A stretch of 37,243 nucleotides of DNA, taken from the NCBI GenBank assembly GCA_016868205.1, contig VGHR01000018.1, forward strand, positions 1 to 37,243, written 5' to 3'. Shown here one piece after another: positions 18,267 to 26,563 of this stretch (positions within the stretch are counted from its first letter, which is position 1; every line of letters starts with the position of its first letter). The translations under genes were made by a program, and so were the position numbers. Origin of the DNA: Betaproteobacteria bacterium. Lineage in GTDB: Bacteria; Pseudomonadota; Gammaproteobacteria; Burkholderiales; Burkholderiaceae_C. The notes below the pieces were generated by a model. The model did not search any database, had not been told where the DNA came from, and worked only from the letters and a program-made list of their open reading frames with translations.

Positions 18267-20003
18267 TTATCGCAAATCGGCCGGGCAGACTTGCTTGCCC
18301 TCGAGACCTATACAAATTCGGTTGCCTGGTCGACTTACATAGTCGGCCTTTTCCCAGGCCAGCGCATCGAGTACATTATTGATGGCTTTATCGAGAGAGC
18401 CTGCCATCTGTACGCTGACCACCATAAAGTTGTCGCCGATGCGAGGCTCGCTGGCTTGAATACCGTCCACCTTACGCAAGACCGTCTGGAATTTGTTGCG
18501 GTCTCCACGGCCCAGGCTGGTTGCGCTGTAGAGATACAGGGTGTAGACACTCCCCCTGGAAGCGCGTGCGTTAAGTTCCTTGTTGGCCCGCTCTCCAAGC
18601 ACCTTGGCCAGAGATGTGGCCAGCGCAATACCCAGCCGGGCTCGGCAGTCCTGATCACCATTACCAGCAGCAGCGGCCTGTAGCGAGTCGACGAAGAATA
18701 CCTCGTTGCCATCGATGAAACGCGCCTGCACTGAAAGGTTGCCATTGCACTGCGTGCCCGTTGGGGTACTCCCGACGATGGTGTAGCTGGCCTGCCCGGT
18801 CGCCCAAACATCTGCCTCGATGTTCTTTTTGGGAATCAAGCTGACGAACTGGTCGATTCGACCGTTGTTGGTGATCTCCCAGACCGGCAAAATTCGGCCG
18901 CCTTCAGCGCGCAAATCATTCTCAGCTACCAGTCTCAGACCGGCGTTTTGAAATTCGCCAGATAGGCGGGCCGAGAGAACCTGGTCAGGGCCAGCCAGAG
19001 GCTTGGCATTGTTGAACTCGGGCATCTTGGTGCGTACCGAGTAATTGACCCTGTCGTTTTGCTGTTGGACATTATTTTGCTCAGCCGAAAACGACGATGC
19101 CGAATTGGAACTGCTCGCACTAGCCATTTGCGAACGGTCCGTCATGGCGGCCTTGGATGACGACGCGGCCGAAAACTCCGCTGAACGTGCGCCGGCTACC
19201 TGTGTGTTGGAGGTGGCTGCCATCTGTGAACTTGAGGCACCTGCGAACTGCGACCGAGAGGCCCCAGAGGCAGCTCCTCCAGAGCCCTGCGCCGCAAAGG
19301 CGGCATCACTGCGACCGGCCACCGCGGTATCCCGGCGCGCTGCAACCGCCGAACTCTCGCTAGCTGAAAAAGCCGATGACTGACGGCCTGCCGCTGCCGA
19401 TGCCTGCTGAGACGATGCCGCCACATCCATGCGCACAGAACTTGACTCGCTCGCAGACTGGCTCTGACTGCCGCTGGCCTTCGCACTGGTGTCAGAGAAG
19501 CGGCTCTTGTCGTGGGAGTAGTTAATCTCGACTTCGGTAGCCTTCGATCCGTCATTGCGAGTAGCTACCCCAATGAATTCATCGATGGACACCAGGATCC
19601 TGGCCGATCGGGTTGCAATGTCGCCGGCACCTATTCCCTTGTTGGTCAGGTACTCCTTGAGCTTGGCCGATGCGATCGAAATCCTCGCGCGTCCCCGGAG
19701 GGTTTCTCCATCAGACGGTTCGACCGAGATTTCGATCGCATCGCCCAGCAGTTCCACGATCTCGGGCAGCTTGGCCTCGACCTGCGGGGTCATCTTGATG
19801 GCAAAACTCGCCTCCAGCAAATTTCTCACGGCTCGGATTTCAAGGTCTTCACGCAGCTTCCTGCGCAGCGCGGCGGGTGTGGCACCCTTGGTGATCTGAA
19901 CACTGGCCTGCGCGTTGGCGCTGAGTTGTTGGGCTTGAACCAAGACCGGCGCTGCGGTACCGAGCGCGAGAAGGCAGGCGAGAGACAGCAAATGATGTTT
20001 CAT
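18267..20003 (-). CDS. Exported protein with long Ser/Ala-rich linker between two folded domains
   Basis: A 578-residue protein with a signal peptide at residues 1-24 (LLSLACLLALGTAAPVLVQA). Residues about 30-160 form an alpha/beta domain (SVQITKGATPAALRRKLRED and later RGRARISIASAKLKEYL). Residues about 165-315 are a low-complexity linker almost entirely Ser, Ala, Gln and Gly, with loosely repeated units beginning RSQ, RSD or RSA. Residues about 320-578 form a C-terminal domain (LPVWEITNNGRIDQFVSLIPKK, then LGIALATSLAKVLGERANKEL) that recalls CsgG/LpoB-like periplasmic folds, a weak likeness. Two cysteines near the end (C-I-x-n-C) may pair. It could reach across the periplasm. No family name is offered. 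Confidence 0.82.
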   Translation of the reverse strand: MKHHLLSLACLLALGTAAPVLVQAQQLSANAQASVQITKGATPAALRRKLREDLEIRAVRNLLEASFAIKMTPQVEAKLPEIVELLGDAIEISVEPSDGETLRGRARISIASAKLKEYLTNKGIGAGDIATRSARILVSIDEFIGVATRNDGSKATEVEINYSHDKSRFSDTSAKASGSQSQSASESSSVRMDVAASSQQASAAAGRQSSAFSASESSAVAARRDTAVAGRSDAAFAAQGSGGAASGASRSQFAGASSSQMAATSNTQVAGARSAEFSAASSSKAAMTDRSQMASASSSNSASSFSAEQNNVQQQNDRVNYSVRTKMPEFNNAKPLAGPDQVLSARLSGEFQNAGLRLVAENDLRAEGGRILPVWEITNNGRIDQFVSLIPKKNIEADVWATGQASYTIVGSTPTGTQCNGNLSVQARFIDGNEVFFVDSLQAAAAGNGDQDCRARLGIALATSLAKVLGERANKELNARASRGSVYTLYLYSATSLGRGDRNKFQTVLRKVDGIQASEPRIGDNFMVVSVQMAGSLDKAINNVLDALAWEKADYVSRPGNRICIGLEGKQVCPADLR

Positions 20004-20060
20004 GATGCAACTGGGAAGATTGAGGTGAGAACCTGGGATTTGGGCTGGGTGCGGCGCGCC

Positions 20061-20618
20061 TCAAGGAGGCAACTTGACCGAAACCGAACCCGCCTTAGCG
20101 CTGACGCCACCAGGTCCGATCTCAACAGAAACTGAATCAGAGGCCTTAGCCTGTGTGGGCGGCGGTCCGGCAGCTTGCGCTGGGGCAGCCGGCGCAGCGC
20201 CAGCCGATGGACGGGCCCCGTGGTGAGTCAGCAGGGCCAGAAATCTGACATCGGTACGCAGGGATTCAAAGTCGGGGTGCACGATCAGGGTGGTGGACTC
20301 TACCGCCTTGCCTTCCAGCGCCTTGCCGAGCATGCCCAGCGCCTCGTCGTTCTTACCCATTCTCGCGTATGCTTGAGCTGCGAGTAGAGCGAAGGCCGGC
20401 TGCAATTCGCCGGGCTTCTTTGCCAGGGGTTCTGCCCGCTCCAGTGCTTGACTGAGCTTGCCCTCAGAAAACGCCTGCTGCGCGGCGACGAGGGACTCTT
20501 GCGGTGTCTTGGACTGAACCAGTGAGGCTATTTGCTGCCTGAGCTGATCACATCCCGTCAGCGCAAACGAAGAAACGATCAAGAAACAAAATCGAACGCC
20601 GGTAACGAATGATGACAT
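20061..20618 (-). CDS. Lipoprotein with TPR-like helices
   Basis: A 185-residue lipoprotein precursor. The lipobox FALTGC ends at about residue 23, so the mature protein begins with a lipidated Cys. The next residue is Asp (CDQLRQQ), which in E. coli rules would favour inner-membrane retention; whether that applies here is uncertain. Residues about 40-130 contain helical pairs typical of TPRs (SLVAAQQAFSEGKLSQALERA and AFALLAAQAYARMGKNDEAL). An Ala/Pro linker follows, then a Gly/Val-rich tail (VEIGPGGVSAKAGSVSVKLPP). It is the first gene of the - strand block, directly divergent from the SEDS gene, and is separated from the next gene by 57 bp. Confidence 0.85.
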   Translation of the reverse strand: MSSFVTGVRFCFLIVSSFALTGCDQLRQQIASLVQSKTPQESLVAAQQAFSEGKLSQALERAEPLAKKPGELQPAFALLAAQAYARMGKNDEALGMLGKALEGKAVESTTLIVHPDFESLRTDVRFLALLTHHGARPSAGAAPAAPAQAAGPPPTQAKASDSVSVEIGPGGVSAKAGSVSVKLPP

Positions 20619-20716
20619 AACGTTATGCTACCGCAGTTTGTCTCCATCCTGAGAACTTGTTTGATTAACTCAACTATTCAAAAAGACCCCCGGGCCGCTC
20701 TATTTCGGGTGGCGTT
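20619..20716. promoter_or_regulatory. Divergent promoter region between the two envelope operons
   Basis: These 98 bases separate the ATG of the lipoprotein gene (-) from the GTG of the SEDS gene (+) and must hold the promoters for both arms. The middle, about 20655-20690, is locally AT-rich (TTGTTTGATTAACTCAACTATTCAAAAAG). I could not fix a convincing -35/-10 pair for either direction. No clear inverted repeat for a regulator was seen. Confidence 0.5.
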
Positions 20717-22627
20717 GTGAGGCGTTCGCTCGGCGCGGCCGCCTTGGCCAGTGGCCTGATGGCCCTGATCCTCGGTGCAGCCGCGCTCGGCTGGCTGCCC
20801 TCACCCGACCAATCGCGGGAGCTTGCACTGTGGCAGGCCTTGCCCCAGCCCCCACAGAGCCAGGCGGTACGACCGTACAGGGCCGCGGATTTTTGCGTCG
20901 ACTGGACGGGGCAGGCGGCATCCGAGGTGGACTGCCGAAGCGGCTACCTGTTGGGTTCGCTGACCCGGGCCAGGCAGCCTGACATCGACCCAGTCTGGCA
21001 CCGCGTTCGTGAAGCCGTGGCCGGCCGGATCGAAGCAGCCTCTGATTTAACGCAACACCTGCAGCAGCGCTTTGTGACCCACCCCAATCCCGCCTTGGGG
21101 CAAATCCTGTTTCATTTCAAAGCCAAGACAGACCGATGGCGGGACCGCTGGAGCCGGCTGGCCGAGCTAAAGGCCCATGAGATCGATGCAAGCAGATACG
21201 CCGAAGTTTTTTCCCTTCTTCTGGATATGCACGGTCAGACTTACGAGCCGGTGGGCAATCGATTCAAGTCCATCAACTGGCATCCGGCGCGTGCGATGGA
21301 TCAGTCCTCGGTTTTACTCGTGCGCGGCCAGACCCTTGAACAGAACCTGAAGTGGGCCCCCTGGGTCATCACCGGATGTTGCGCGATCTTGCTCATGCTG
21401 GCCTGGGTGGGCTGGCGCTGGCGGGGATGGTTGTTAATGGCAGCCATGAGCACAATCGCCTGCCTGAGTCTGCTCATCGTGGCCGATGCGTCGGTTCGGT
21501 TTGGGGAGGGATCGGCCGTGTTTGCATTCAATCCTCTGGGCAACCAGATGGAGCGTCAGTCTTACATCCTGCTGGGGGTGATGGGGCTGTTGCTCGTGCT
21601 GCAAGGTCTTGCGCCTTGGCTTAGCACGCTCGCCAGACTGTGCAGTCAAAGAGTTGGGCTGCTCATGATGGCCCTGATTGCGGCCATGCTGGCCGCTTAC
21701 GGGCTGCTTGGGCCGGCAGGGGGTTCTGAGCTGCTGAAAGTGAGCATGGCGCTGGCCGCAGGTCTCTTGACGGCTATGCAGGGGCGTAGCGTTCACCTGA
21801 CTGCAGAGCTCGCCCCCGGTGCCCTCAAGCCGTGGCATCTGCTGGGCCAATTGGGCAGGCGTCCCCCTGCAACCGGCCTTGCCCAGCCCCTGGATCTGAT
21901 CGGTCAGCAGTTAGGTCGGCCGATTTTGCAGATGGCTGTGTTCACCATGAGTGGGCTGGCTTTGGCCGCCTTGGTTTTCAATGATTTTGGTGCCAGCCTG
22001 GTCACGGCCTGCATGGCGATCAGTGCGCTTTTTTTCGTTTTCGGCGCTCGAATCACCCTGGCGGTCAGTGCCTTGATGGCATTAGCTGCCTGGTTGGCCA
22101 GCCAGACCAGTAAAGTACAAGCTCGTCTCTCGCTGATGGTCGACCCCCTGACCGCCTCTATCAGCGACTTTGCGCGTCTGGCGGCCTTCGAGCAAGCCAC
22201 TGCCGCCATGACCGCTGGTTTCGGAAAGATCGCTTGGTGTAACGGGGTTGGTGCGTGCATTCCCTTGCAAAGTTTGAGCGATTACATGCCGGTCGTTTTG
22301 GCCGGCGCCCTGGGTCGATATGGCACCCTGATGTATTTTTTGATGTTTGTGACCGCCTTGATACTGCTCGCTGCATGGCTGGTCAGGCGTAGCTTGACCC
22401 AGACCGACCTGGGAACGCGGACAGTCACCCTGACCGCCTTCTATCTCCTCCTTGGCACGCTGGTACAAACGCTGGTCACCTTTCTCGGCAACTGGCGGGT
22501 GATCCCCCTTACCGGCTTGGGAACGCCTCTGGTGAGCATCGGACTGTCCTCGTTTTTGGCGCCTGCATTGGCCGTGGGGTTGATCATCGCCTTGGGGCGC
22601 ATTGAACAACGGGGAGACGGCAGATGA
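20717..22627 (+). CDS. Divergent SEDS-family (FtsW/RodA-like) membrane glycosyltransferase with N-terminal periplasmic domain
   Basis: A 636-residue membrane protein. One helix (residues about 7-27) precedes a soluble segment of about 180 residues, and many helices follow from about 213 to the end. The C-terminal core has SEDS signatures: FNDFGASLVT near 421-430, a loop RLSLMVDPLTASISDF then FEQATAAMTAGFG at 470-502, SDYMPVVLAGALGRYG at 521-536 and NWRVIPLTGLGTPLVSIGLSS at 592-612. Asp522 matches the catalytic Asp of RodA/FtsW. Canonical SEDS proteins are about 370-420 residues and lack the N-terminal soluble domain. Expected role: polymerising lipid II with its partner PBP. The start is GTG 20717 with only a weak ribosome-binding site. 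The stop overlaps the PBP gene (ATGA). Confidence 0.85.
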   Translation: MRRSLGAAALASGLMALILGAAALGWLPSPDQSRELALWQALPQPPQSQAVRPYRAADFCVDWTGQAASEVDCRSGYLLGSLTRARQPDIDPVWHRVREAVAGRIEAASDLTQHLQQRFVTHPNPALGQILFHFKAKTDRWRDRWSRLAELKAHEIDASRYAEVFSLLLDMHGQTYEPVGNRFKSINWHPARAMDQSSVLLVRGQTLEQNLKWAPWVITGCCAILLMLAWVGWRWRGWLLMAAMSTIACLSLLIVADASVRFGEGSAVFAFNPLGNQMERQSYILLGVMGLLLVLQGLAPWLSTLARLCSQRVGLLMMALIAAMLAAYGLLGPAGGSELLKVSMALAAGLLTAMQGRSVHLTAELAPGALKPWHLLGQLGRRPPATGLAQPLDLIGQQLGRPILQMAVFTMSGLALAALVFNDFGASLVTACMAISALFFVFGARITLAVSALMALAAWLASQTSKVQARLSLMVDPLTASISDFARLAAFEQATAAMTAGFGKIAWCNGVGACIPLQSLSDYMPVVLAGALGRYGTLMYFLMFVTALILLAAWLVRRSLTQTDLGTRTVTLTAFYLLLGTLVQTLVTFLGNWRVIPLTGLGTPLVSIGLSSFLAPALAVGLIIALGRIEQRGDGR

Positions 22628-24519
22628 AGGCCTACAGCCGCGTACTCGCCCAACGGGCGATAACGATGGTCCTGGTGCTGTGCCTGCTCATCAGTTTGGC
22701 AATGTACTGGCAGTCCACTCAGGTCGTGCAACCCGGGCACTCGGTCTATCGGCCCGCCCAGCGCATCGCTCAGGTACTGGCGGTTGACGCGGCCATACGC
22801 CAGGGCGTGCCAAACTCGACCCCGCAGGCAACTGTAAGCCTACCCCCCTGCGACGGTCGGGCTCTGTCTGTCTTGCGGGCGCGTCTGGTGGCATCAGGAC
22901 TGGTGCCCGTCGAGCAGGTGGACGAGCGCATCGGCCTGGCCGCGCAGGCCTTGCCCAACTGGCCGGGCTGCGCAAGCTTTATCCAAGCCTTCGATGTGGC
23001 GATCTCGATGATGGCGCTCGCACCGCAAGACCCGGGCTTATCGGAGCAGCAGGTGGAGCAGGCGCTGACCGAGGATGTCAATTGGACGCGGCGGTTGCCC
23101 TGTCTGCTGGGGCGTGATGGTCCAAAGACGCTGTTGCTGGCGGGCTCGGCCCTGATGTGTTTGCAGGCGGCACCCGAGCTCGACAGCCTTGCGTCATTGC
23201 CGCAACAGTCTTCCTACCGGCAACTTGCGTCCGTGACCGCCAGAGCGGTCTCGGTGTCCGCCGTGGCCGGAAAACTTACTGTCGAAAACAAAGGCTGGTT
23301 ATCGCTGTCGCCGCCGATCCACGCCGCCTTGGACGGATGGAGCCGATGCCGCGAGGCGCGCCAGTGCCCACAGCTGCAAGCTCTCACCTCACAGCGCAAC
23401 ATCTCGGTGGTGTTGATGGACGCCAGCACCGGTCTGATTCTGGCCGCCTGGTGCGATGGGCGAGCCTGCGCCGAAGCGAGCCGACGGGCTTCGGGGAGCT
23501 GGCCGGCGACTTTGGTGGAAGCCCCCCCCGCCTCGACCGCCAAGCTGATGTTCTCCCTGCACTTGGCGCAGGCTCAAAGTATCGAGCCCTTGCTACTGCA
23601 ACGACAGATCAAGACCTCAGGACAAAACGATGGACTGGTGGTCAAGCGTAACGAATGGTGGGAGCGACAAGCCATTTGCGATAAATCCAGCAAGCCGGGC
23701 TGCGACACGCCCGGGCGAACACGCCTGATTGCCGAAGCCATCGGCTTTAATGTGGCGTGCGATGAAAGTGCGGCCGCCTGCGGACGGTGGGGGCTGGTGC
23801 AAAAAAACCTACCCGGCTTGAGCCCGGGAACGGTGGGACGCATCGCACTGGATCGACCTTCGACGAAGCCGCCGCGCATGCTTGACTGGAACAGCTACGA
23901 GGCGGTTCGACAAGGTCGCCAGTCGCAGCGGGGCCTGCAAGGCTACGAGCCGGCCTCGCGTGCGATTCAGGCGGTTCTTGGCGCCGGCGATTCCCGCACC
24001 AGCGCTCTGGGCCTGGCTTTGCTCTCTGCGCAAATCTGGCGAATGTCACAAGACCTCCCTCTATTAGTCCCCAGAGCTATTGACTTTGGTACGGGCATCG
24101 AAGCCACTCAAATCAAGCCGCCGAGTCACTATCAGCGGGCCGCGCAGACCGTCCTGGGTGGCATGCGCAAGGTACTTGAGCCGGCAGAGCCAGGCTGGCA
24201 AGGCCCGGGCACGGTCGCTGGCGCTCTCGAGCGGGCGCTTGGCCGGCCCTGTAAAACCGACTGCGGCCTTTGGGCCAAGACCGGAACCGTGAGCCGGCAA
24301 GATAAGGTTTACGGTGGAACCACCCTGCTCACCGCCTTGATCAATCTGCCTGCGCTGGCCCAGTGGAGCGAGCGGGCGCCTGCTCTTGCTCCTGCGGGCC
24401 CGATATTGGCGCTGGGCGTTATCGCAATGCCGGGTGCCGGTCCAAATGAGGGGCATGCTGCGAGCCAAATCGGCATGGGCTTGTTGCGCGAAGTCCTGCT
24501 CGCCCCCAAGGTGCCATGA
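22624..24519 (+). CDS. Divergent penicillin-binding transpeptidase, SEDS partner
   Basis: A 631-residue protein with one N-terminal anchor (residues about 11-29), so the rest is periplasmic. The transpeptidase domain starts at VVLMDASTGLILAAW (262-276). The serine motif STAK is at 304-307 in PPASTAKLMF and KTG is at 552-554 in LWAKTGTVS. The middle SxN motif is not obvious. Residues about 60-250 match no pedestal domain that I know. About 14 cysteines lie outside the membrane, many in close pairs (C242/C248, C277/C282, C352/C360, C379/C386, C543/C547), which suggests several disulfides. It overlaps the SEDS gene by 4 bp and the next gene by 4 bp. Likely makes peptide cross-links for the SEDS enzyme; activity is uncertain. 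Confidence 0.85.
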   Translation: MKAYSRVLAQRAITMVLVLCLLISLAMYWQSTQVVQPGHSVYRPAQRIAQVLAVDAAIRQGVPNSTPQATVSLPPCDGRALSVLRARLVASGLVPVEQVDERIGLAAQALPNWPGCASFIQAFDVAISMMALAPQDPGLSEQQVEQALTEDVNWTRRLPCLLGRDGPKTLLLAGSALMCLQAAPELDSLASLPQQSSYRQLASVTARAVSVSAVAGKLTVENKGWLSLSPPIHAALDGWSRCREARQCPQLQALTSQRNISVVLMDASTGLILAAWCDGRACAEASRRASGSWPATLVEAPPASTAKLMFSLHLAQAQSIEPLLLQRQIKTSGQNDGLVVKRNEWWERQAICDKSSKPGCDTPGRTRLIAEAIGFNVACDESAAACGRWGLVQKNLPGLSPGTVGRIALDRPSTKPPRMLDWNSYEAVRQGRQSQRGLQGYEPASRAIQAVLGAGDSRTSALGLALLSAQIWRMSQDLPLLVPRAIDFGTGIEATQIKPPSHYQRAAQTVLGGMRKVLEPAEPGWQGPGTVAGALERALGRPCKTDCGLWAKTGTVSRQDKVYGGTTLLTALINLPALAQWSERAPALAPAGPILALGVIAMPGAGPNEGHAASQIGMGLLREVLLAPKVP

Positions 24520-24791
24520 AGCAGACGCTGTCCTTCCCAGCCGACGCCCCTGCTCCCCAGCAGTTGCTGGCAGTCTGCCTGGTTTTGCGTCAGGCGCTGC
24601 GCCGTCACCAGAAACTCGAACTCAGCGTCCCCTTGGCCGTGCAAAGGCAAGTATCCGAAGCCCTTTTTGGGGCTATTATTTTCGACACGCTTGCGGCCGA
24701 GTTTTCTCAATTGGACAATCGCCTCCAGATTAAAGTCAGGCCGGTCGATCACTTTTCGATCATGTCACCATCCACGGGAGACTTCGCGTGA
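24516..24791 (+). CDS. Small hypothetical protein in the SEDS/PBP/kinase operon
   Basis: A 91-residue cytoplasmic-looking protein with no signal peptide or membrane segment. The middle is helical (QQLLAVCLVLRQALRRHQKLEL, split by a short turn) and the C-terminal half carries FGAIIFDTLAAEFSQLDN. No family is recognised. It overlaps the genes on both sides (ATGA with the PBP, GTGA with the FHA gene), so its reading frame is well supported by context and its product is probably made in step with its neighbours. An adaptor or regulator for the FHA/kinase part is one possibility, but nothing in the sequence shows it. Confidence 0.8.
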   Translation: MKQTLSFPADAPAPQQLLAVCLVLRQALRRHQKLELSVPLAVQRQVSEALFGAIIFDTLAAEFSQLDNRLQIKVRPVDHFSIMSPSTGDFA

Positions 24792-25864
24792 AATTGAAAG
24801 ACCTCTTTGGGCGCAAGTCCGACGAAAAGGGTGTGGAGCATGTAACCACACGAGAGACCGACTCCTTTGCCAACGGCGTCTTGTTCGAGATCAAAGCCGT
24901 CGTGGGGAGCGCTATCGCGCAGGCCCTGCAGGACAAGGAAGGTCGCTACATGAAGAGCATTCTGCAAGAAAGCCATTTTCTTTTGCAGGGGGTGTCGATC
25001 AAAGCGCTCGACCGTGAAACAGCCCGACTCATGGAGGACTTCATTGCGACCCACGAGTCGATTGAACCGGAATTTCGCCGCACTTTCTTCAGGCAAATCC
25101 TGCAATCTGAGTACCGCTCCAGCGGCGGGGCCCGGGTCAAGGTCATGCCCGATCTGGTGCCGGTGATCGAACTGGACCGCCAGACCCTGGAGCCGCAGAC
25201 CGAAGATGAGAGCTTCATTCTTTCACTCAAAGGCCGGCGCGTTCGTTTTGAGGCCCAGGCCGTACTCGAGGGGCCGGTCAGAAACGCTGCGGCGAGCCCT
25301 GCGGCCCAGGAATCGTCGCGCGCGGCCGGCTCAGCATTTGGCCGCGCTGCCACTGGAACCAGCCCCGGCCCGCGAGCAGCCTCCGATTTTGCCAATACGC
25401 AAGGGCCCGCCTTCTTCAAGTCCTCAGCCTCAAGCACCGAGGTGCGAGTCACCGTTCATGATCGGGCGGGCAGGCGGACGCGTCAGGTGCCTCTGCCGGT
25501 GCTTCTGGGTCGAGATGTTTCTCAGGCACAAGGCCAGGAGGGCGTCCTCGGCATTGAGCTCGACGCCACCTATGTATCGCGGCGCCAACTGCTGATTTTT
25601 GAACTCCTGGGGCAGGTCTACTGCTTTGTGCCGCGATCGGCCAGCCTGACCATGAGTACCCATGACCAGCAGGTGCTGCGCGCCGATTGTCTGCAGGCCC
25701 TTCCTTCTGGCACCAAGCTGGCCCTGACCGGAGGCGTACCCATGGACACACTGCTCGCGCCGCCCCAGAGGCATTCTGCCGCGGATTACCCTCTTATCGA
25801 GCTCGAGCGGGCCGAGGCCCCTCCCATTGGCCAGGACGCAACACCCAGACCCAAGGCTGTATGA
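24788..25864 (+). CDS. FHA-domain protein
   Basis: A 358-residue cytoplasmic protein. Residues about 25-150 form a helical then beta domain (ANGVLFEIKAVVGSAIAQAL, later ARVKVMPDLVPVIEL). Residues about 163-216 are an Ala/Ser-rich linker. Residues about 218-315 look like an FHA phosphothreonine-binding domain: LLGRD at 239-243, VSRRQ at 263-267 and a following strand QVYCFVPRSAS. The usual SxxH is SRRQ here, with the histidine replaced. The architecture (N-terminal domain, linker, C-terminal FHA) parallels actinobacterial FhaA. The start GTG 24788 overlaps the 91-residue gene and the stop overlaps the phosphatase gene. Expected to bind a phosphorylated partner made by the kinase at the end of the operon. 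Confidence 0.8.
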   Translation: MKLKDLFGRKSDEKGVEHVTTRETDSFANGVLFEIKAVVGSAIAQALQDKEGRYMKSILQESHFLLQGVSIKALDRETARLMEDFIATHESIEPEFRRTFFRQILQSEYRSSGGARVKVMPDLVPVIELDRQTLEPQTEDESFILSLKGRRVRFEAQAVLEGPVRNAAASPAAQESSRAAGSAFGRAATGTSPGPRAASDFANTQGPAFFKSSASSTEVRVTVHDRAGRRTRQVPLPVLLGRDVSQAQGQEGVLGIELDATYVSRRQLLIFELLGQVYCFVPRSASLTMSTHDQQVLRADCLQALPSGTKLALTGGVPMDTLLAPPQRHSAADYPLIELERAEAPPIGQDATPRPKAV

Positions 25865-26550
25865 GCGCTTTGCGCCTCGTCTCGGGCAGCTGCATTAACC
25901 ACGGCAGGCCCGACCGCCTGGGCTTTGATGCGTACGCCAGCCATCCGGGCCATGGCGTCTTCGTGTTGTGCGATGGCGCTAACAGCTGTCCCGACAGCGG
26001 CAAGGCCGCCCAATGGTTGAGTCAGTCGCTGGCCAACGACCCAAGGGTGTTCGATGATCAAGGGGGGTTTGACCTCTGCCTGCGCAGTCTGCATCGGGAC
26101 ATGATCGAACAGTTTCCGATCACTGCCGCCACCGTTTTGGCATTGCGCGTTGATGCACAGGGTATGGCTCTGGCCAGCGTGGGGGACAGCCGCCTGATTT
26201 TGCTTCGGCGTAGCCTTGCCGGCTGGGGCCCCTGGCGCCGAGTCCACGAGATGCCTCGGGACCTCAACGAGGAAGGCCATCCGACGCAATTGCTCGGATC
26301 GGAGGTGCTCGATCAAGTGCATCAGGCGCACTTTGCGCCCAGGGGGCGTTTTCTGGCGGTACTCATGACCGATGGCGTGGCCAACTCGCTGGACGATGAA
26401 GAAGTTTTTGAGGTAGTGGCCGCGCTAGGGCGGCTGACTCCTTCGGCCCACGATCTGGACTACCTGTGCCAAACCTTAACGGGCATGGCCTTGGAGCGCG
26501 GTTGCTACGATGATCTGTCTGTGGTCATGATCTACGCAGGCTTTGGCTGA
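25861..26550 (+). CDS. PP2C-like protein phosphatase
   Basis: A 229-residue protein of the PPM/PP2C fold. Metal and phosphate motifs are in order: R16-D18 with GFDAY, CDGANSCPDSG at 37-47 (first DG), ASVGDSRLIL at 105-114, MTDGVANS at 169-176 and the final YDDLSVVMI at 216-224. No membrane segment is present, unlike mycobacterial PstP, so it is probably soluble. ATG 25861 overlaps the FHA stop (ATGA); the longer upstream frame is rejected. It precedes the kinase gene, so it likely reverses that kinase's phosphorylation. It resembles the short stand-alone phosphatases of bacterial Ser/Thr signalling. Confidence 0.88.
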   Translation: MSALRLVSGSCINHGRPDRLGFDAYASHPGHGVFVLCDGANSCPDSGKAAQWLSQSLANDPRVFDDQGGFDLCLRSLHRDMIEQFPITAATVLALRVDAQGMALASVGDSRLILLRRSLAGWGPWRRVHEMPRDLNEEGHPTQLLGSEVLDQVHQAHFAPRGRFLAVLMTDGVANSLDDEEVFEVVAALGRLTPSAHDLDYLCQTLTGMALERGCYDDLSVVMIYAGFG

Positions 26551-26563
26551 CAAGGTTACTCTG

